Part shown: piece after piece, positions 10,305 to 21,025 of the stretch
Layout: every line of letters starts with the position of its first letter
Position numbering within the stretch: position 1 is the first letter of the stretch
Assembly: GCA_004764695.1 (NCBI GenBank)
Contig: SMSO01000032.1
Span: 6,902,668 to 6,966,667, forward strand
Length of the DNA: 64,000 bases
Origin: Schizochytrium sp. TIO01
Taxonomy: Eukaryota; Sar; Bigyra; Thraustochytrida; Thraustochytriidae
Reading direction: 5' to 3'
Notes under the pieces: model-generated
Database searches by the model: none
Told to the model about the DNA's origin: nothing
What the model saw: only the letters and a program-made list of their open reading frames with translations
Made by a program: the position numbers and the translations under genes

Positions 10305-11546
10305 ATGGAGTCTGGAGATGACGAGGTAATTGCTTGGGGCCAAGTGCTCATTGGGCCACCTGGCTCTGGCAAGAGTACCTATTGTAGAGGTATGAAGGAG
10401 TTTCTTCAAGGCATTGATCGGTAAGTGAGTTAGGTTTCGGCGAGCGCCAATCGTTCACTCTCACTTCGCGAAGAGTCTTGAGAAGCTCGCCAAGACCACG
10501 GCCTGCATTTTTCCAAGCGTGTACACAATGCAAACCTGAAAATTTCTGCGATATCGAGGGGGATAATAACTAACACACGAGACTTCTTGAATGTGTGATA
10601 CAGAGATGTCATGATTGTAAACTTAGACCCAGCCAATGAGGATACTTCCTATGAACCTTTGGCTGATATTGGCGAACTGATTCGCTTAGAGGACGCGATG
10701 GAGGAGTTAGAGCTAGGACCCAATGGAGGTATTATTTACTGCTTAGAGTTTCTTGAAGCAAATGTGGACTGGCTTTTGGATATCCTTAGAGAAGCAATGC
10801 GCGGAAAAGCTCGGCCGTACTTTCTGTTTGATTTGCCTGGCCAAGTGGAAATCTCAACTCACCATGAGGCTCTACGCAATGTCATGAACTATCTTATCAA
10901 AGAGCTTGATTTGCGCCTTACTGCTGTTCACCTTATCGATGCTTACCATTGTTCAGATCCGAGCAAGTACATTTCCGCAGTCTTTCTTGCACTTTCAGCC
11001 ATGCTGCGCCTTGAGATGCCGCATGTAAACGTACTGTCTAAGATTGACCTTGTTGAGCGGTATGGCGAGCTTGATTTTGGTCTGGAGTTCTATGCCATGG
11101 CGCAAGACCTGGGTCATTTGCTCCCATTACTGAATCGTGGAACTAAGAAACTGCAAGAGAAAACTCCCTCAGTTGAGGAGGCAGCTCGACTTTCTGCGCA
11201 AGAGGAGGCGGTCGAGGCGGAGGCAAAAGCAAGCGCAGGAGCTAACTCTTTCAAAACGGACTCTATCAGGGAGAATACCCCATCACGAACTTCAGCATTT
11301 AATCAACGATACAGCGAGCTCAACGAGGCTCTTATCAATCTTATTGATCAGTATAGTCTCGTGGCATTTCACCCGCTTAATATTCAAGACAGAATGAGTA
11401 TCGCGCGTTTGGTCAAACACATCGATAAGACTAACGGGTTCTTCGAAAGCATGACGAATGATGAAATTAACATGTTTGAGTCTCTCGACCAGGTCGACTA
11501 CTCTGATCTGCAAGAGCAGTACTTTGCAGATTCTCGAGCCCCCTGA
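10305..11546 (+). CDS. GPN2: GPN-loop GTPase 2 (two exons)
   Basis: Exon 1 is 10305-10420 and exon 2 is 10604-11546. The 183-base intron has donor GTAAGT, a CTAAC branch-point-like site at 10570-10574 and acceptor ACAG, and splits an Arg codon. The product is 352 residues. Visible motifs are the P-loop GPPGSGKS (17-24), NLDPANE (45-51), the Gly-Pro-Asn loop in LGPNGG (77-79), DLPGQVE (115-121) and SKID (184-187). HLIDAYHCSDPSKYIS and the C-terminal FHPLNIQDRMSIARLVKHIDKTNG match GPN2 rather than GPN1 or GPN3. A Glu/Ala/Ser-rich insert (about 222-262) separates the GTPase core from the last helices. GPN proteins dimerise and help assemble and import RNA polymerase II. Without exon 1 the protein would lack its P-loop, so the splice is needed. 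Confidence 0.93.
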
Positions 11547-11971
11547 TACTATTTCCCTTCTTATTATAGACTAAACCCGCCTAGATTTTATTCTTTTTTG
11601 GCGCGTATTTTTTGAAGATGATTGCAGCGTACCAACATAATATTGGCACATTAAACGATTTGATTCTACATTCTTCCTACTTTCGCTATGCTTGCTTTGA
11701 TTTCAAGGAAAACTCCCAAACGAATTTTGCATTTTAGTTTTTCAACCCTCTTATTTATTCGAATTGCTGGATTGCCTTGGAGAACACAGGGTAGCAATTC
11801 TTCATTTTCGCTGGCTAGGGTTTTCCCACAAAAAGACTACCAATTTTAGTAGTTTCCTAGAATTAGAATATTGAGTAAAAGACCCTTAGTCTTTTGCGTT
11901 GAGAACGGTTATGAAGAGCATTCCACATTTGGGACTCAATTCACTTACAGAGTATCTGCATAGACATCTGC
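11547..11971. other. Intergenic between head-to-tail genes
   Basis: AT-rich, 425 bases between the GPN2 stop and the next start; must hold the GPN2 transcript end and the next promoter. No gene seen. Confidence 0.6.
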
Positions 11972-13687
11972 ATGATGAACCGCGGAGGAGCACGCCGCAG
12001 ACCTTCGCCTCCCCCTCCCCCGCCCCCACCTCCCTTGCCTATCACGTCTATACACGCTCGGAACAGAACCTCTTCTGTCGCCTCAGCGAATCGTAAAATC
12101 GCTGGGACGAAACCCAGAGCGAGATCCTCCTCCTCTTCCTTTTCGCCATCGTCTGCTTCACCTCGAAGAGGCGCTGGGACGCGACGGAGCTCTACGTTGA
12201 CAACTTCTACTCATGGATCTCGACACGATGCTCGTGAAGACCGGAGTGCCGAGTATATTGATTCGCTAAAAGAACAACTTTCCTACTTGGAGATGGAATG
12301 CACGGTGCTCAAAAATGCCAAGCAGAACTCCAAGGCACACAACAGTAGCAATAGTAGCGTTGTTGGGGCTGGACATACCAGAGGGACATCTGTGATATCA
12401 TCAAAGTCGTGCGTGGATGACTCAATCTCTGAGCTAACAGAGCGATGCAGACAGCTCGAAGCAGAGCACCGCGCAGAAATGAACCAGCGAGAGGTGCAGC
12501 AAGATGAACTCCTACAGGAAATCTCCGATCTTCGAACAGAAGTTGAGTTTCGCAAAGAAGAACAACGCCTCCTGCGATCCCGCGCTGAAGACATTGCAGG
12601 GGAGCGCACCTCTAGTCTTGAGCGTGAGGTAGCGCATTTGTCTCAGGAGCTTACAGAGCAACAAAATGCTAAAGAGCAACTCCAAGCGGCCCTTGCTGCT
12701 CAGCTACGTGCTGAAGAGAGATATGCACATGAACGAAAACTCAGGGAGTCAATTGAGTCAGAGCTAACAGAAGAAGTAACAAGACTCCGTGAGCAGCTCG
12801 TCTTGGCGAAATCCCGAGTCACCAACTTGGAGGGCTCTTGCGGTGTCGATCGGGTTCGGCTTGCTGAGCTCGAGACGAAACACACATCTTTTATAAATGA
12901 GACAACTGTTTTACAAGCTCGCACTGAGGCTGCTGAAGATAACGCAAGGCAGTTAAATGGCGAGCTTGCTCGTTCTAGAAACCATCTTCAAAAAGCTCAA
13001 GAGAAGGCAGATGCTCTTTCTGAAGAAAATGACCAACTCGTAGAGACCAACGCTGGCCTCCATGAAACTATACGCAAACTTCAGCACCAGCTGAGTGGCT
13101 CTGCTGGACGCGAGAACGATGCTAAAGAAAGGTGTGAGGAAGCGTTGCGCCAAGCGTCTACGCAGCAGGTTCAGTATGAGTCGATGAAGATTGAATTGGA
13201 AAAGACCAAGGAATTCATGGAAGGCGAACTTACACGACACAGACATGAAGTAGAGGCCTTTGCGGATGCTCGGGCTCGTATTGATATACTTGAAAACAAT
13301 TTACGTTCGCTTACTCATTCTAAAGACGAAGTTGAGGCACAACGGAAACGTCTGGAGGAACACATGTCTATGCTTGTATCTCAGGTTTCTTCGTTGCGTG
13401 CACATCTCGATGCTGCACGTTTAGAAACAAAAAAGGCTGAGGATCGCGCATTACAAGCTGAGCAAGCTCGTGTTTGGGCTCTTCAACGTTCAGACGAGGA
13501 TAACAAAAACTCCAACAGATGCAACGGTGGTGGAGAAGAATTAAAAGTAGCGGAGCACACGGCACCTTTTGACGTTGAACAATTCCAACACTTGATGCAA
13601 AGCCAAATTGCAGCAACATTGCAGAATTTCATGAAGCAAAACCAACCTCAGTCTATTCAAACAGAAGGTAAAGAGCTTGAAGCCTAA
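11972..13687 (+). CDS. Coiled-coil protein with proline-rich N-terminus
   Basis: Single exon, 571 residues. The start has two adjacent Met codons (ATGATG). Residues 1-90 are basic, with a run of nine prolines and Ser/Arg-rich sequence. A short helix with EYIDSLKEQLSYLEME (about 92-110) is followed by long heptad-type coiled coil from about 150 to 510. A Cys/Gly-containing linker leads to a final amphipathic helix (about 530-555). No enzyme motif or membrane segment. The pattern fits a cytoskeletal, centrosomal or flagellar scaffold, but I do not recognise the family. An AATAAA lies only 15 bases after the stop. Confidence 0.8.
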   Translation: MMNRGGARRRPSPPPPPPPPPLPITSIHARNRTSSVASANRKIAGTKPRARSSSSSFSPSSASPRRGAGTRRSSTLTTSTHGSRHDAREDRSAEYIDSLKEQLSYLEMECTVLKNAKQNSKAHNSSNSSVVGAGHTRGTSVISSKSCVDDSISELTERCRQLEAEHRAEMNQREVQQDELLQEISDLRTEVEFRKEEQRLLRSRAEDIAGERTSSLEREVAHLSQELTEQQNAKEQLQAALAAQLRAEERYAHERKLRESIESELTEEVTRLREQLVLAKSRVTNLEGSCGVDRVRLAELETKHTSFINETTVLQARTEAAEDNARQLNGELARSRNHLQKAQEKADALSEENDQLVETNAGLHETIRKLQHQLSGSAGRENDAKERCEEALRQASTQQVQYESMKIELEKTKEFMEGELTRHRHEVEAFADARARIDILENNLRSLTHSKDEVEAQRKRLEEHMSMLVSQVSSLRAHLDAARLETKKAEDRALQAEQARVWALQRSDEDNKNSNRCNGGGEELKVAEHTAPFDVEQFQHLMQSQIAATLQNFMKQNQPQSIQTEGKELEA

Positions 13688-13701
13688 GGCGGTTGTGAAT
13701 G

Positions 13702-13707
13702 AATAAA
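13702..13707 (+). terminator. Possible polyadenylation signal AATAAA
   Basis: AATAAA starts 15 bases after the stop codon of the coiled-coil gene, in the 204-base gap before the convergent leucine-rich-repeat gene. Position fits a poly(A) signal; the motif is common in AT-rich DNA, so this is suggestive only. Confidence 0.35.
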
Positions 13708-13891
13708 TTATTCTAAGTCTCTTGAATTTACAACTCAGAGAAATCGACACAACGGAATACTGAGAAATCAAACTGACCTAAGCTTTAGTTCATCAAAATA
13801 TAATTCTGGGTAAATTTCTTTTTTTATAAAATAAAATCAATGAAGCAATTCCAAAACAAAACAAAACATTCATGATTAGACGGTATTCATG

Positions 13892-15787
13892 TTATATCAG
13901 TATTGTGCGCTCAGTTACTGCAAAGCCAAGAATCCGGAATACTATACGATCAATAAGACCCCCGCGAGCCTCGACACGTGGATCAGGAGTTTCAGTAAGG
14001 TATTTTTTGAATAAGGAAGCAACGAGCTCTTGACTAGCCTTCGAAAAATAAAGCGCTGGACGACAAGCTATTCGCTCGCGGATTATAGTTGCTGTGATTG
14101 TTTTAGGAAATACAACAGCCTTGTCGAGATGATTCCCTCGTAAGTCGATCAAGTGTAAATATCGATTTGACTGCAGCGTAGAAAAGAGCATTTGCACTGG
14201 AAGCAATGAGTCACGAATTTCTTCCTTATAATGTACTGGTTGTAGCTTATGGAAATGAACAATACTAATTCGTTGCAAAGTGATGCTTCTTAAGAATCTA
14301 TTTACCATGATCACATGGGCCAAGGCCTCCATAGCGCGTATGCAGTCATCTTGAGAAGAGAGAGGATTCCTTGATAAATCAATATGTGCAAATTGCCGTG
14401 GTGGAGACTTGGACAATGCTGCTCCAATCAGTTCATATGAGGCTGCTGACATGGCATTTCCAGCAAGATTGAGCCGATGTATGCTAGGAGATGTCTTAAG
14501 CATCTGACAGATCAGTGCCATCCCACGGTCTCCAAGATTGTTGTCAGCGAGATTAAGTTCACGCAAAAATTTATGAAGTGCCAAAGGTTTGATAATTACA
14601 GCCAACGCATGCGCACCAAGTGCGTTCCCCTGCAAATCTAAGTGAACCAGTGACGGGCACGCGCAGATCATGTGCCCAAGTGAGTATGGTGCAGCGCTCA
14701 AACGATCGCCCAAAGCATTGTAGCAAAGTATTATTTTATTCAAGCCACGTGGCCGAGCAAAGCCCTGGTTATTTACAAAAGCCGCAAATGCACCTGGACC
14801 CATGTAATTCCGACCAAGATTTAAGACCCGAAGATCAGGACAGAGCTTAATCAGCTTACTCAAATACTTTGTCGCGTCTGTATTAACCTCGAATGTTGGA
14901 TTTCCAACGTCATCAGCACCGGCAAGCTTTCCTCGACCAAGCCAATTTCCATGTATATCAAGCTCAGTGAGGATTTTTGATCCGGCCATGAACATTTTTT
15001 GAAAGACTACAGCAAGTTCTAGTGCTTCCCACTGACTATCGCGTATGCTGAATACACGAAGATGCTCCTGTACCTTCAAGACTTCTCCCAACTGTTGAGC
15101 TATATGACGCCTTTCTTTGTGCCTTTTACGGGGCGGTAGACCACACTTTTCAAAAACAAGAATCTGAGCTTTAATGAATACCTGAAGAGTGGATAATGTG
15201 TCAGCTTGTACATTTTGCCAGCCTTTCATGGAAAGTGAAAAGGGATCTTCCATGGTATGCAGAGTTGCCAAGACATTCCGCAATGGAGTGGGAGGGAGCT
15301 GATTGACCTTTTCTAGCCATGCTGCTGCCTCTTGCTCTCGACGAACCTGCTCTTTGAGTCGTTCCTGCAGTTTTCTTTTCTCCACTTTGCGTTTTTCAAG
15401 CTCTGCTTGAAGATCGGCAAGAGTGGTTGTGCCTTTCCATTGGCGATAAACTCGCTGAATTCGTGAAGCTGCTTGTCGTTTGCGCTTATACAATAGACGG
15501 CCTTCATGTTGCCTTTCTTTATCAATTTTCTCTTCGCATTTAAGAAGATCATTGCGGCGCTTTTCGGAACGCGAGAGAGGCCAGATCTTGCCTTCAGGCA
15601 TATCGTTGACTACGAGCTTCGGAAGACTTCCAAGGACAGCGCGATGATCTTGAATAGGTAAAGGCGAAAGCTTTGATTGAGTTGCGCGTGCAAGGGCTAC
15701 GGGATCTTGCAGAGTCTTCTGCCTCTGCTCTTTTCGCCATTTTTCTAGCTGGCGCTTTGGCAATCTGTGATGCGAGACCTCTGGCAT
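13892..15787 (-). CDS. IQ-motif and leucine-rich-repeat protein
   Basis: Single exon, 631 residues, ATG at 15787. The N-terminal 170 residues are basic and helical with one IQ-like calmodulin-binding motif (AASRIQRVYRQWKG, about 107-119). From about 285 to 560 there are leucine-rich repeats of the ribonuclease-inhibitor type: LTELDIHGNWLG, LRVLNLGRNYMG, LVHLDLQGNALG, LRELNLADNNLG and IHRLNLAGNAMS. The C-terminus is a helical cap. There is no signal peptide or membrane segment, so it is probably an intracellular scaffold. LRR plus IQ combinations are common among axonemal proteins, which would fit the nearby coiled-coil genes, but the role is inferred. Confidence 0.85.
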   Translation of the reverse strand: MPEVSHHRLPKRQLEKWRKEQRQKTLQDPVALARATQSKLSPLPIQDHRAVLGSLPKLVVNDMPEGKIWPLSRSEKRRNDLLKCEEKIDKERQHEGRLLYKRKRQAASRIQRVYRQWKGTTTLADLQAELEKRKVEKRKLQERLKEQVRREQEAAAWLEKVNQLPPTPLRNVLATLHTMEDPFSLSMKGWQNVQADTLSTLQVFIKAQILVFEKCGLPPRKRHKERRHIAQQLGEVLKVQEHLRVFSIRDSQWEALELAVVFQKMFMAGSKILTELDIHGNWLGRGKLAGADDVGNPTFEVNTDATKYLSKLIKLCPDLRVLNLGRNYMGPGAFAAFVNNQGFARPRGLNKIILCYNALGDRLSAAPYSLGHMICACPSLVHLDLQGNALGAHALAVIIKPLALHKFLRELNLADNNLGDRGMALICQMLKTSPSIHRLNLAGNAMSAASYELIGAALSKSPPRQFAHIDLSRNPLSSQDDCIRAMEALAHVIMVNRFLRSITLQRISIVHFHKLQPVHYKEEIRDSLLPVQMLFSTLQSNRYLHLIDLRGNHLDKAVVFPKTITATIIRERIACRPALYFSKASQELVASLFKKYLTETPDPRVEARGGLIDRIVFRILGFAVTERTILI

Positions 15788-16489
15788 TTAATATTAGCAA
15801 ACTCACGACGTTGAAGAAATGAAAACGTTTTAACTTTCTTTCCTGCTCTCGTTCATCTAGAACTTGCGAACATAATACAAGTTGCCAACTGCTATCGATA
15901 AATACATTTACAACAGTCCTACTCCACGATAATGCTCGCAATCTTGCATGATTTCCGCGCAATTCTGACCGCTCTAACCATTCTAAGCACAGGTGTTCCC
16001 AAGCAAGAAATGGTGTGTACCATCGCTAGGAGATCCTATGATAACTCTAACTGCTCACAGGCTTGTCACGAATGACTCCAGACCTATCAAGGTAAAATAG
16101 CGCTGCTCATAAAAAAAAAAATCAAACTTAGTATAGCAACTCTGCGAATCAAAAAATGAAAGAGAATTTAGAGCGAAATGAATGTTGTAGATCTTCGTTC
16201 TCGAAATTTAATGATAGAGATATTTAGTAATTCAATCCGCGAGCATGAGAAAACGAACACAGCAGAAAACGAGTACCCAGGTAAATGTGTAAAAGTAATG
16301 CAAACGGTGATAGCGCTGCTGCTACATAAGCTGTACAAAAGAAATTGAGAGTGTTGTAATCAACAAGATAACTATAAAATTAAAAAAAGAGAATGATAAA
16401 AGAAAAAGGTAAATGATCCGAGGGAAGGAACACATGTAAACGGAAATCGAGCGAATAGTGACGACAACATGCAATGAATGAAGTCAACA
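15788..16489. other. Intergenic: LRR gene promoter and Costars gene 3' flank
   Basis: About 700 AT-rich bases with poly(A) runs near 16108-16120 and 16381-16388. No gene seen. Confidence 0.6.
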
Positions 16490-18130
16490 CTAAGTCGAAG
16501 GCTGTGCAGTTCTGGCAAAATTTCCACTAGTGCGGCGTTCAGAACTAAAGCGACGACTCATACGCCAGTTCTGTGCGTTTTCAGCAAGGCCAGCCGCGCC
16601 TTCAGCAAGGCCAGCCGCGCCCTCAGCAAGCTTGTTACTGGCCAAAGATACCATTGCTGCTACGCCGTCAGTGCAGTTGGCAATGCCATATTCGTCCTCA
16701 TCCCGCTCAGAATTGTCAATGTTGTTCACGTCGTCATCATCGCCCGAGCGGCGTTGGCTAGCACGGCGGCTCGACAAACGACTGCTTCTCCTTTTTGATG
16801 AGTTGTCATCCAACACGCTACTTGCAGACGCGGTGCGGCGAAGGCTAAACATGCGTCGAGAAGAGCGACGGCGGGAGCTGTTAACTTGATCAGCCTCGGG
16901 GCTTGCTTCAAGGGCAGCGTGCATTGTGAACAGGTTATTTTGATTACTAGAGGAGGTTGATTTGGTTTCCTCGTCGCCTTCATCCTGTTGGGTTTGATCC
17001 TCTTGTGTTGGTTGCTCATCATCTTCTGCGTTATCACTATCTCGTTCATTCTCTTCTCGAAGGCTACTTAGAGATGAGCGGTTCAGGCTTTGCACGGTCT
17101 GCGATGCAACAGATACGTTTTCCTCTTCTTCCTCGTAGTCGTCATAATCTTCAGCCATAGCAGGCATCGACTTTGTCCGCTGCAGCGACAGCTTCCGTAG
17201 CAATCGATCTGAAAAGCGTCGTGTCATGGATGTGCGTGGGGTAGAGGATGTTCTTTTTGCTGCGCGCGCTTTAGCTTCCTCTTGCGCTCGCAATTGGTTC
17301 GCACGCCACACCTCCCCAGCATCGGGGTACCCACACGTGGATTCATAACTCCGCGAGCCTGCTGAAAGAAACTCCATGAGATGAGGTGTCTCCGACGCTG
17401 GCGCCGATCTTCCGATGTTGCCATGGTTTACTGGCATACCATAAGCAGAAAAGGTCACGTGTTCGTGAATATCATAATGTTCATAATCATCAGGGTTTAG
17501 ACGCGTACTGTGACGGTCGTTAAGGCGTCTCCAATGACGCTGGCTCAATTTGGGCTCCTGCTCCGCAAACCTCACTGAGGTTGCCAACCCATTATTGCGA
17601 GAGCTTTGTGTGTCCATGACAGCTGGCGAGGACGATGATCGGAGAATGTCAAGAATATCGTCACCTGTCCTGGATCTAGGTGTATTAGAACGGGAAAGTG
17701 AGAATCTTTCTACAGCTGCAAGTTGTTCTGGCAATGATCGGGGGAGGTTGGCTAAACTAATAGATTGCCTCATGGATTCTCGCGCAGCTGCCATTTTACG
17801 CTGCCAGGCTTGGGCGCGTTCTACACCTTCTGGGAGTAGATAGATCTGCGATGCATTGTGCTTACCATAAATTAACATTCCTTGCTCTGCGTATTGCACG
17901 AGACCATGTCTCTTAGCCCTCATCAATACACCAGACACTGAGTCTGAGTGGTCTGAGTATTCTTGAAAAAGTTCCCCAAACCCGATCGCAAATGTCGGCA
18001 TGCCCTCTAGGTCTACTTGAGTGCCAAGCTCAAGAATCACCACCAAAGCTTTGGTAATTTCCTTCTCGAAATCTGCTTGCATTTCCTCTAAACGCACTCG
18101 TGTTATAGAGCTGAAATTTCTCGGCGGCAT
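16490..18130 (-). CDS. Costars-domain protein with long disordered tail
   Basis: Single exon, 546 residues, ATG at 18130. Residues about 25-100 form a Costars domain, a winged-helix-like actin-related module: ALVVILELGTQVD, FAIGFGELFQEYSD, GVLMRAKRHGLVQYAEQGMLIYGKH. In ABRA/STARS proteins the domain is C-terminal, and in Costars proteins it stands alone at about 80-100 residues. Here it is N-terminal and followed by about 440 disordered Ser/Arg- and acid-rich residues. Basic clusters such as RRSSRRMFSLRR and SKRRSSRLSSRR look like phosphorylation sites. A seven-residue tandem repeat (LAEGAAG, twice) lies near the C-terminus. The family is linked to actin dynamics; a cytoskeletal role is likely but the tail is unlike anything I recognise. 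Confidence 0.8.
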   Translation of the reverse strand: MPPRNFSSITRVRLEEMQADFEKEITKALVVILELGTQVDLEGMPTFAIGFGELFQEYSDHSDSVSGVLMRAKRHGLVQYAEQGMLIYGKHNASQIYLLPEGVERAQAWQRKMAAARESMRQSISLANLPRSLPEQLAAVERFSLSRSNTPRSRTGDDILDILRSSSSPAVMDTQSSRNNGLATSVRFAEQEPKLSQRHWRRLNDRHSTRLNPDDYEHYDIHEHVTFSAYGMPVNHGNIGRSAPASETPHLMEFLSAGSRSYESTCGYPDAGEVWRANQLRAQEEAKARAAKRTSSTPRTSMTRRFSDRLLRKLSLQRTKSMPAMAEDYDDYEEEEENVSVASQTVQSLNRSSLSSLREENERDSDNAEDDEQPTQEDQTQQDEGDEETKSTSSSNQNNLFTMHAALEASPEADQVNSSRRRSSRRMFSLRRTASASSVLDDNSSKRRSSRLSSRRASQRRSGDDDDVNNIDNSERDEDEYGIANCTDGVAAMVSLASNKLAEGAAGLAEGAAGLAENAQNWRMSRRFSSERRTSGNFARTAQPST

Positions 18131-20456
18131 CTTTCAAAAAGTTTGCAGGATGACGTGGTGTAGTCCCAATGCCCCACCTGTTTCTGTCGTTGGCGCCCCA
18201 AATATCTTTCCGTGCAATGGACTATAAGTTTGTCAAATGCAGTAATGATGAAATTCTGCTTAAAGGCCGATGAGTTTCTTTGGAATTCCACGGCGCTGAC
18301 CTGCTGATCAACTTGCCCCCTCGCTCAACTATCTTCGCTCAGGATGCTCTGGGGTCTAATTTGATTGCTCAAAGCCCTCGCTTTGCTTTGCTTCGCCTTT
18401 TGTTTCTATAAATTGTAGAGTAATAACAAGGTCCCTCCTTCCCTCAGCCTCTTCTGGTGCACGTGCGCGCCCCTTTCTCCAGCGCGTGTCGCAGGAGGCC
18501 TTTAGGTTGACGTGAAGTTGCAACGGGCAGTGGCCCTGGTAGTGCACGAGGTCGTTCTAATCCCCCAAACAGACCCGCAAGCACGAGCCTCTGCACCTCG
18601 CTCGCCTGCTCGCCGCCCGCGGCGGTAGTACGTAGCTCGATTCGCGATTGAATGAGTAGTTGACTGAGTGTCATTAATTCTTTTTTAATTAATTTTTTTA
18701 ATATTTTTATTTTCTTACTTTGGTAGTAGAATGAGAAAAAACTAGAAAGCATTCAATTGTCAATGGTCAGTTGAAGTAGGAGTAGGGCTACTACTAGGTA
18801 CCAATGCCTAGACTTGAACTTGAGCAGCCAGCGTGTAACTTTGCAGGAACAAAACGGGTGACTGCTACTACCAGTCTTCGCATCCAACTAGTAAGCAATA
18901 TTGGGAAAGTTGCGGCGAAACACCTACCTTAATCATGTCGGAACGCAGCAGCCGCAGCAGAGAGGCAGCTGCTGCTTTATTTGGGGGCATCTTTTATAAA
19001 ATAAGAAGTGCTCAGTCACGGTTTATGATCGCTCTCGATCGCTTTCGCGACAACCACCATCATTCATTCCCATCTCATATACATGTCACTTCATTTATGA
19101 AATGTCATAGAATTTCAATTAATCATTGGTTTATAAATTCATATACCTAGAAGGCCGAAGTGTAGAGGTGATGTCAAGTAGTAATTACGATTCAGCCATC
19201 AAAGCTGTAAAAAAACAGCTTGAGCTAAAAACGAAGTGTTTGTTAACCTAAGAGGTACGACCTAGGTACCTACTTCCCGTATGAAGGCACGGGCTCCTGC
19301 GTCGAAGCAGGGCCCGCTAGGTCGGTACCTAGTTAGAGCTAGGTCTCAGACCTGGCTTGGAGCATTTCAGGCACGTACCACTGTACGAATCTGCGTTGAT
19401 TACGATAATTTCTACAGCTTCAATTACTTCAGGCAACCACCTGAATCGAGCGCGCACCGCTTCACGTGCCAGTCCACCTTAATCGGGCCCGCGCTGGTCC
19501 CTTTTCCCTCCTTCCTTCTCCAGCTACATTTGTAACCACCTTATCCTGCGCAATCCCATAAGCCCCAAACATGGAAAGAAACAGTCGCCGCCGCGGAAAC
19601 TCCGGGCCCCTTAAGGCCGCCTGGTTTTCCCGATGCGGGCGTAGGTCGCCGGGGAGGAGGGCTCCAGCCTGTTTAAGGAGCATAAATGCGCTGGTCCGAA
19701 GCGGGGTGTCCCCTTCGGGGAAACATCGCGACCCCCCAGTTCCCACGAGGAGCGCTGGTCCCCTTTTGGAAAGCAAGCCTTGGCAGGGCAGAGCTCGCTT
19801 CCTCCGCCTCGAGGTCTTCCTCGAGCGTCTGAGCTCGCTCGCTAGCTAGCAGCTGCCTCTCATCCTCCTCTCGATCGTGAAGAACTTGGCTTGATCATCG
19901 CCAGCTCCTGAGCATTTACCCGACCCGGGTCTTCAATCAATTCTGTCCACTGCTGATTGCTTGGACCTTCATTTTACACATTTTATACATTTTATAAAGC
20001 CCATCCTCCAATCCATGGCCTCTCGCGCAAGCTGCCTCCGGCTGCTCATGCGTTCAACCGCTTCTTCGACGGCCGCCACACAATTCTGGCGAACTTACGA
20101 TCGATCACCAATCTCGATCAAGCATAGCATCGCAATTCGTCGATCGCAGCCTCGACTTCTGCTTCGATTCGGCCCTGAAGGCTCAAGGTCTGTCTGCGCA
20201 TACTGCCTGCACTGGCGCTGTCTGTGGAGTCATCAAAGCAGCGGCGGCGCCTCTGCCATTTAGCTATTTAGCTGCTGCTCTGCGTCCCTTCGGCTGCCTT
20301 TGCGAGTCGTTCCCATCGACGAACGAGCGGCCTCTCTCGTGAACGTTCTGCAGTGAACCAACCGAAGGACGAAGGAAGTGATGGGCAGAGTTTCCAAAAC
20401 ATTCTCTCACTCACTTGCCACGAAACTCAAACAGAACGCCCTGAGCCTGGCAGCGT
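18131..20456. other. Intergenic, alternating AT-rich and GC-rich blocks
   Basis: About 2.3 kb with no convincing gene. It includes the Costars promoter, an AT-rich block around 18670-18720, and GC-rich blocks around 19450-19860 and 20010-20260. A frame from the ATG at 20015 to 20263 starts with an Arg/Ser-rich stretch resembling a mitochondrial targeting peptide, but then shows no conserved domain and is not called. Confidence 0.5.
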
Positions 20457-20734
20457 GTTTGTTTGTTTGTTTGTTTGTTTGTTTGTTTGTTTGTTTGTTT
20501 GTTTGTTTGTTTGTTTGTTTGTTTGTTTGTTTGTTTGTTTGTTTGTTTGTTTGTTTGTTTGTTTGTTTGTTTGTTTGTTTGTTTGTTTGTTTGTTTGTTT
20601 GTTTGTTTGTTTGTTTGTTTGTTTGTTTGTTTGTTTGTTTGTTTGTTTGTTTGTTTGTTTGTTTGTTTGTTTGTTTCTTTGTTTCTTTGTTTCTTTGTTT
20701 CTTTGTTTCTTTGTTTCTTTGTGTGTGTGTGTGT
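20457..20734. repeat. Long (GTTT)n array with variant and (GT)n tail
   Basis: A pure run of 55 GTTT units (20457-20676) is followed by alternating CTTT/GTTT units to about 20720 and a short GT run. Ordered variant units at one edge suggest growth by slippage with decay at that border. Open frames through it (Phe-Val-Cys-Leu on plus, Lys-Gln-Thr-Asn on minus) are artefacts. Confidence 0.97.
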
Positions 20735-21025
20735 GGCAGACAGACCCATGGAGAAGAAGATCACACCACATCAGCAGATTGCATCACGTCACGTTGAAGG
20801 AGTATAATGCTCGCTCACTTACTTGCCTGCTGCGTTTACCACTGAAGCACCATCATAGGAGGCTTGTGGATGATTCTTTGGTGATTCGTTACTCGTGGCC
20901 ACAACAACTAACAAACAGGCGGCTTTGGGACAGTCCTTGCGAGCACTGGCGCATCTTCGCCAATCGACCCAGCTCAGCGCAGGACTTGTCCTCAGGCAAA
21001 GAACCAATCAATCCATCCAAAGGAT

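Noticed and set aside
19571-19849. GC-rich 92-codon frame starting at an ATG
   Set aside because: Arg/Pro-rich composition expected from GC-rich DNA; no domain, and overlapping frames are equally open.
20015-20263. Frame with a mitochondrial-targeting-like N-terminus
   Set aside because: Only the first 30 residues look like a presequence; the rest has no conserved feature and no downstream exon was found.
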